The position numbers and the translations under genes are program-made. Shown piece after piece: positions 60,701 to 64,000 of a stretch of 64,000 bases of DNA; the first letter of the stretch is position 1, and every line of letters starts with the position of its first letter. This DNA is from Anadara kagoshimensis (taxonomy: Eukaryota > Mollusca > Bivalvia > Arcoida > Arcidae). The notes under the pieces were generated by a model. That model ran no database searches. It saw nothing but the letters and a program-made list of their open reading frames with translations, and had not been told where the DNA came from. The DNA lies in contig CM037867.1 in the NCBI GenBank assembly GCA_021292105.1, positions 41,976,843 through 42,040,842 on the forward strand. Direction: 5' to 3'.

Positions 60701-63700
60701 AAATTTATATTTGACATAGGTTTATAGTCAAATTCCATCCATATTGTTAATATATCAGAGGTTTTGCGGTATTTTGAAATGGTAATAATGATCTTAATTT
60801 TCATGACAGAGCTGTTTTTTTCTTAAAACCAGTTTTCATGGAATTTATTTTTAATTTGAGAAAAAATATAAAAATCTGTGAAAAATATATTTTCAAGATA
60901 AAAACAATATTTTACCTAAAACAACACTCAGATTTACAAGCATGATATTTCCATAATGTAATTTGTGAGATATTTTGCCTATAATGAAATGACTAGTTTG
61001 AAATGTGTATAAATTTATGAATAGCAGTGTATATGTAGACCTATTCCAAGGGAGTTGGTGGCACATTGGTCTCTATAACACCTTTTAAGTTCAAGGTTTA
61101 AATCCCATTTTGGACTGATCCTAGTGTAAAAAATTGTCAATCTCTTTGTTGATGTGAGTGTTTTTTTCCAGACACTCAAGTCCAGATTCCTCCAACATTC
61201 CAGAAATGTCCACCTTGATATAAGTAAAATAATTTTGGTTGAATGTAAACTTTACTCCAACACTTATATTTAGAAAGAGGTATCTGCGGCTAGACTTTGA
61301 TATATGCTTGAATCTGTGCATGTAGCTACTTTATGCAAGCATATATTAAGGGTGGCTTTAATTGATAGCTAACAACATTTGTATAGGTTGCTGCCATGTT
61401 AGCACATTATCCTTGCACTGAAGCCAGTTACCCCTCAGTCCATTATACCTGAACTAACACAACCAGTAGGAGTCCAGATGCAGTTAACTGAATTTCTCAA
61501 AGCTGCAGGAGCAGGCACACAGGAATGTTGCAGTTTCTTTTTTCTGTGGATAATTTAAGGTTGACTAAATAAATAAGGTGTTCTAATGTTATATCATGAG
61601 AGGCAGACAGTATAACATCTGGCCATTTCCATATTGCTGGTGCATCGACACTTGTATTGATTTAAAGCAAACCAGAAACAATTTCACACAACATGAACTC
61701 GTGTTTCCATCAACAAGAAAAAGTTTCTGGTATGATGTAGCTTACATTCAACCGTCCCCTTGCACCTGCAAGTGATGATGTAGGCCATTTTGTGGCCAGT
61801 ACTTAAATTTGTGACCCTAACCCACCCCACCCCATCCTGAAAGGCAAGTATGGTTAACCGAACCCGGTAGTTACGACGTAGTACATCCCGCTAGTATTGT
61901 TGGGAAGGTCTTGGGTTCGATTCTCGGTTTGGTCGCTGTATTTTTCTTTTCCTATTGCATTTTGAGGATCGCCCAACCCTGGTCTTTGAAGTGACCGACC
62001 AACAGATAGCTATATCGCAACATACACGCTATACCGCAACGATTGCTTTGTTAGAAAAGAATTATTAGGTCAGTCATTATTAAATTCCGCTATGAACTCA
62101 ACATCAACAACAGTAAGGAGGGGGTCATGTGCATGTGTTGTGGCTGTTTACAAGCTAATTTAACCACCAAACCTCATCATAAAGCATGAACAGATCACTT
62201 GCGATTTATTTGTCTTCTTCTTACTGAACCTATGTAAAGTTGTCCTAATTGGAGATCCTTTAATGCGGTTTGACTGAACATTTTTAAGTTTCGGCGGGCG
62301 CCATACTTGTTTACGTTTATGTTGTAAACAAGTGGGTGCTTATGCGCATGTCTGCAAACATTGGCTGTCACACTTGTGACGTCACGAGTCATCAGAGAGA
62401 AATTCAAGTTTCCATTCAGGTGTGCAAAAGGGGTTATTTCAAAATGTCTACGTAATTAGTGATTTGATTTTAAAAATAAATAAGGCGTTCGTCTCAGGGA
62501 AAGGGGTTTATTAAAATATGTTAATATTGTTTTTCATTGTACTTACACTTTAAATCTAAAATATTGAAACATAAATGACAATATAATAAATATCTATGTA
62601 CATGACACATCAATCAAATTCCATAATGCATTACATTTACAATAGTCAAAAGATGTTAGGGTAAACTAGTATGATAATAAGTACCATATCAGAAATTTGT
62701 GATTTGAGCTTAAATAGTTTACATATAATTACGTTTTCGGCAGTGTGATCTGTCTCCTGTTATTGAAAAACCATTTTGACATTGACACTGATAACTCCCG
62801 TCATTATTAAGACATATCTGTTCACATGGATGACCAACCGAGCATTCGTCAATATCTAAAATATTAAGATTGAATTAAAGACAAAAACAAACACAAATTA
62901 AATATATGTTGAAACCACTGTGCCGATGCTAAAGATGATGAATGGAAAAACCCGTTACAAAATAGCCATTACATTGGAAACAACTACATCTACCTTTAAA
63001 TCTCAATACTTAAAGATTTAATAACTCTATTAAAGATACAATTTAATAAAACCACAGAAAACAAATAGCACATTTAAATAGCAAATTGGGTTGTATATAA
63101 AATTTTGTCTCAAAAGAAACTTCATGCATAATTATTAACTCTTTTTTAATTCCTACTGTAAACTTTTGTTATAATGTAAAATTTGCATTAACCCTTGTTT
63201 TTCTAAAACAAACATATTAATCCATATGATTTTAATATGCGACAGACTTGCTGACTTTATATAAGAACCTTCTATGTATTCTATTAAATGTTACATGTAA
63301 CATATTACCTTTGCATTTATAGAGGCCGTCATTGATATACCCTTGTCTACATTTACATGAATAGTGTCCCATCGTATCCTCACACGTTGTTGTCTTGCCA
63401 TCACACTGATTTAATGTTACATCTTTGCATTCATTGATGTCTGGAGTAGAAAATTCACACAAAATAAGAAAACAAATAAAAACACTAAACATAAAACATT
63501 CTGTTTCGCCTTTTACGATTAAATTTAGAGCATATATTAAGGGCAACTGATAATGCTACAAACATTAAACTAAATAATGAGATAAATGTATCCAAATTAC
63601 AATAAAAGCGAAGGTGATCAATGATGCACCTTATGTGATATAAAACGGATTACATTATGTCGCCGATTATGTCAATAATGCGTCCAATACACTATAGTGG

Positions 63701-64000
63701 TACCAATGATTAAGTTTAATAGATTTAAATACATCACAGATTAAAAAAACGAGTCCGAACAACATAAAAATGCAAAATATATAACATATGATATAGTTTA
63801 AAATTACTAACTAATGCATTTTTCATTTTCTTCAACATAACCATCTTTACATGGACAGATATAAGAACCATGGGTATTGATGCATGTTCTATACGGATCA
63901 TCACATATTCCAGTGATGTTACATTCATTCATGTCTTGGTCGCAATAAGTTCCAGAAAACCCAGGATCACATTTACAACCAAACACTGGATCACACTCTC
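43234..64000 (-). CDS. EGF-repeat / SEA / transmembrane protein gene, 5'-partial; exons listed separately
   Basis: Type I membrane protein. Nineteen exons from the right edge to the stop at 43241 give one uninterrupted frame of 761 codons. Layout: one partial plus about eleven EGF-like domains (several with the calcium-binding D-I-D/N-E-C start), a Thr/Ser/Glu stalk, a SEA domain spread over three exons, a juxtamembrane Cys-containing piece, a transmembrane helix (ISGIGLIMSIIIVVIVL) with a KKK stop-transfer, and a tail of about 65 residues. EGF exons are phase 1-1, fitting exon shuffling. The signal peptide and any N-terminal domains lie off the window. Family resemblance is to EGF-SEA membrane mucins or adhesion proteins; ligand and role unknown. 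Confidence 0.87.
43487..43715 (+). repeat. R1 dispersed repeat
   Basis: CCTGGATATATTTGACGTCC, CTTCCGGATCACTCGG and GATTCGGATTTGGATTGG; in an intron, antisense to the EGF-SEA gene. Confidence 0.82.
44520..44750 (+). repeat. R1 dispersed repeat
   Basis: ATCCTGGATATATTTCC, GACGGGTGTAGCTAGCTAGA and TTCCGGAACATCAGACC; antisense to the EGF-SEA gene. Confidence 0.8.
44834..44973 (-). CDS. Cytoplasmic tail exon
   Basis: 140 nt. KHMDMGKVYPNSYDSFPNAM then DIGMRTTGEYRTGANPY; four tyrosines that could be phosphorylated. Strong donor GTAAGT. Confidence 0.82.
45589..45709 (-). CDS. Transmembrane exon
   Basis: 121 nt. GLAIGLISGIGLIMSIIIVV and IVLKFINYKKKVQK: one hydrophobic helix followed by basic residues, so the C-terminus is cytoplasmic. 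Donor GTGAGT. Confidence 0.9.
46055..46077 (-). CDS. 23-nt microexon
   Basis: AGAGACGTTCACGGATTC plus TTCGT between TTTTATTTTCAG and GTAAGT. Adds ETFTDSS in frame between the juxtamembrane and transmembrane exons; without it the frame would break. Confidence 0.7.
46138..46275 (+). repeat. Dispersed repeat R2
   Basis: Copy of 27360-27525 in opposite orientation (ATTATACCGGTTTTAGTTTT, ACAGCACTAGACGGTC, ATACAATTCTTCAT). Lies beside the 23-nt microexon of the EGF-SEA gene. Confidence 0.7.
46513..46556. repeat. Microsatellite (CT)n
   Basis: About 22 CT units in an intron. Confidence 0.97.
47273..47384 (-). CDS. Juxtamembrane extracellular exon
   Basis: 112 nt. Encodes SLCMIYSTITKCSRDHCELD then GETPQC; four cysteines in a short stretch, not a canonical EGF. 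Frame joins both neighbours. Confidence 0.8.
47528..47680 (+). repeat. R1 dispersed repeat, 5'-truncated
   Basis: CCAAAGCACCCGGCTTCACT, TTCCTGGTGGAAGTTTAGG and TAGGACATGGATAAGTATG. Confidence 0.78.
47635..47826. repeat. Exact 96-bp tandem duplication
   Basis: TGCGTTTAGGACATGGATAA ... TTGCATTAATAAACTG occurs twice with no visible difference. It includes the right end of an R1 copy. Confidence 0.92.
48132..48295 (-). CDS. SEA domain exon 3
   Basis: 164 nt. Begins VGSLHILYVVTAYKAD, where GS plus hydrophobic strand fits the SEA autoproteolysis site pattern. Then IVSIILYDAVNKGDLTFINS and VHVKGVQFGL. Confidence 0.83.
49108..49166 (-). CDS. SEA domain exon 2
   Basis: 59 nt. LQNMYSQLSKTFLINVTDL, with an N-glycosylation sequon NVT. 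Confidence 0.82.
49217..49312 (+). repeat. R1 fragment
   Basis: GCGGAGCACCCGACATCAAG, TTTCTAGTGGAATAAAACCC and TTAACTTAATTTGCTAG; left half only. Confidence 0.6.
50240..50346 (-). CDS. SEA domain exon 1
   Basis: 107 nt. IKFHVNLTIEIEITYSELHN then RLEYYKGEAAKM: first strand and helix of a SEA domain. Donor GTTTGT is weak, but the frame continues perfectly into 49166. Confidence 0.82.
50856..51985. mobile_element. Inverted-ended repeat element with four ~143-bp internal units
   Basis: Left end GGGCCTTAACGCTCACCTG and right end AATCAGGTGAGCTAAAAA share inverted GCTCACCTG/CAGGTGAGC. Inside, four units start with TGACCTTGACCTTTGAACC (50883, degenerate at 51025, 51165, 51310) and continue ATATATCAAAATGATCATT and CCAATACCTACAAT. 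A poly-T tract (51721-51757) and a GACGGATGACGGACGG stretch precede the right end. Similar elements are common in mollusc genomes; no coding capacity. Confidence 0.75.
51986..52660. other. EGF-SEA intron, nothing recognised
   Basis: AT-rich single-copy-looking DNA between the repeat element and the stalk exon. Confidence 0.4.
52664..52741 (-). CDS. Ser/Thr-rich stalk exon
   Basis: 78 nt, phase 1-1. Encodes QTTESTTLSSTEVTETIST, a short mucin-like stretch likely O-glycosylated, between the EGF array and the SEA domain. Confidence 0.85.
53984..54109 (-). CDS. EGF exon, last before the stalk
   Basis: 126 nt, phase 1-1. DINECEQIPKICEQRCTDLT then GYQCSCNPGYHLDLNN; calcium-binding type. Confidence 0.92.
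54447..54569 (-). CDS. EGF exon
   Basis: 123 nt, phase 1-1. ECSSTNNCSQLCGVVNGGKE then CSCKQGYILNTDGITC; without the calcium-binding start. Confidence 0.9.
54973..55098 (-). CDS. EGF exon
   Basis: 126 nt, phase 1-1, donor GTCAGT. DIDECYPGIYKCDQLCHNT then GSFLCLCEEGYVLNTTT. Confidence 0.9.
55574..55693 (-). CDS. EGF exon
   Basis: 120 nt, phase 1-1. DIDECKTGSKKCEHICTDFD then GGYNCSCYPGFYLTDNGKC. Confidence 0.92.
56061..56315 (-). CDS. EGF exon: two EGF domains
   Basis: 255 nt, the only double-EGF exon besides the partial one at the edge. First domain is laminin-like (WGPNCKNECNCSPGVVTC, GCICKEGYNGTRC); second is calcium-binding (DIDECLEGPCNGLHEYC). Donor GTAAGT. Confidence 0.92.
56690..56821 (-). 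CDS. EGF exon
   Basis: 132 nt, phase 1-1. DIDECRNNKTNKCSFKERC then GYNCSCPDGFRLENDGKTC; calcium-binding type. Confidence 0.92.
56966..57120 (+). repeat. R1 dispersed repeat, degenerate
   Basis: ATCCTGGATATATTGTAGGT, GGGTGTAGCTAGATAGACAA, AAAGTTGTTACTTTG; middle portion deleted. Confidence 0.6.
57359..57475 (-). CDS. EGF exon
   Basis: 117 nt, phase 1-1. DYALCAHLNCSYSCILNQGN then VSCFCPSWSVLDSDGKTC; lacks the calcium-binding start. Confidence 0.88.
57562..62549. mobile_element. Candidate TTAA-flanked DNA transposon remnant, about 5 kb
   Basis: Both ends are AGTGTAAGT in inverted orientation, each bordered by TTAA (57558-57561, 62550-62553). Subterminal words are also inverted relatives at similar depth: CATTTTGCACCTAGAAA about 123 bases in on the left, CTTTTGCACACCTGAAT about 115 bases in on the right. 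Interior has no open frame above about 100 codons and no recognised transposase. TTAA borders would fit the piggyBac group; a chance match is possible. Confidence 0.4.
61848..62035 (+). repeat. SINE-B copy, diverged
   Basis: B box GGTTCGATTCTCGG, then TTTTCTTTTCCTATTGCAT, GATCGCCCAACCCTGG and GACCGACCAACAGATAG, matching the body of 33754-33975. Nested in the candidate transposon. Confidence 0.6.
62733..62855 (-). CDS. EGF exon
   Basis: 123 nt, phase 1-1. DIDECSVGHPCEQICLNNDG then SYQCQCQNGFSITG; calcium-binding type. A 5.3-kb intron separates it from the next exon. Confidence 0.9.
63309..63440 (-). CDS. EGF exon
   Basis: 132 nt, phase 1-1. DINECKDVTLNQCDG ... GHYSCKCRQGYINDG; calcium-binding type. 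Acceptor CTACTCCAG. Confidence 0.9.
63812..64000 (-). CDS. EGF exon: one partial and one complete EGF domain
   Basis: Reads CKCDPGFSGTYCDQDMNEC and then NTHGSYICPCKDGYV; donor GTTAGT. Extends beyond the window. Confidence 0.85.

Overview
The window looks like nuclear DNA of a marine invertebrate, most likely a bivalve mollusc. It is AT-rich, carries intron-rich genes with GT-AG exons, tRNA-derived SINEs and short inverted-repeat elements, and has a cytoplasmic RNA-sensor gene and a multi-EGF membrane protein typical of animals. Species cannot be fixed from sequence alone. Nothing bacterial or organellar was seen.

Left half (about 1.4-32.1 kb, minus strand): one RIG-I-like receptor (RLR) gene, running off the left edge. 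Reading right to left it has one CARD-type half domain, one complete CARD-like domain, several short charged linker exons (all phase 1), then SF2 helicase exons with motif I (APTGSGKT), motif II (DECH) and motif III (LTAS). The intron between motifs II and III is about 21.4 kb. It holds a degenerate Helentron-class (Helitron-like) element, itself partly duplicated in tandem: 6609-12517 and 12518-18418, unit about 5.9 kb. The element encodes, on the minus strand, an N-terminal cysteine-peptidase-like domain, a Helitron N-terminal/Rep (HUH) domain, a PIF1-type helicase and an EEP endonuclease, followed by a three-exon RPA-like OB-fold gene. Both Rep-helicase copies are broken. At least two lesions are shared by the copies, so the element was dead before the tandem duplication.

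Middle (about 32-43 kb): no host gene was recognised. It holds tRNA-derived SINEs of at least two families, inverted-repeat elements, a LINE reverse-transcriptase fragment and microsatellites.

Right part (43.2-64.0 kb, minus strand, 5' end off the right edge): a type I membrane protein gene. Nineteen exons splice in one continuous frame (761 visible residues): about eleven complete EGF-like domains plus a partial one, a Ser/Thr-rich stalk, a SEA domain with a GS cleavage-type site, a transmembrane helix and a short cytoplasmic tail. A 5.2-kb intron holds a candidate TTAA-flanked DNA transposon.

A dispersed ~200-280-bp repeat (called R1 here) occurs at least 14 times, almost always on the plus strand, that is antisense to both host genes. 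The genes share no operon-like relation; they are neighbours on the same strand.
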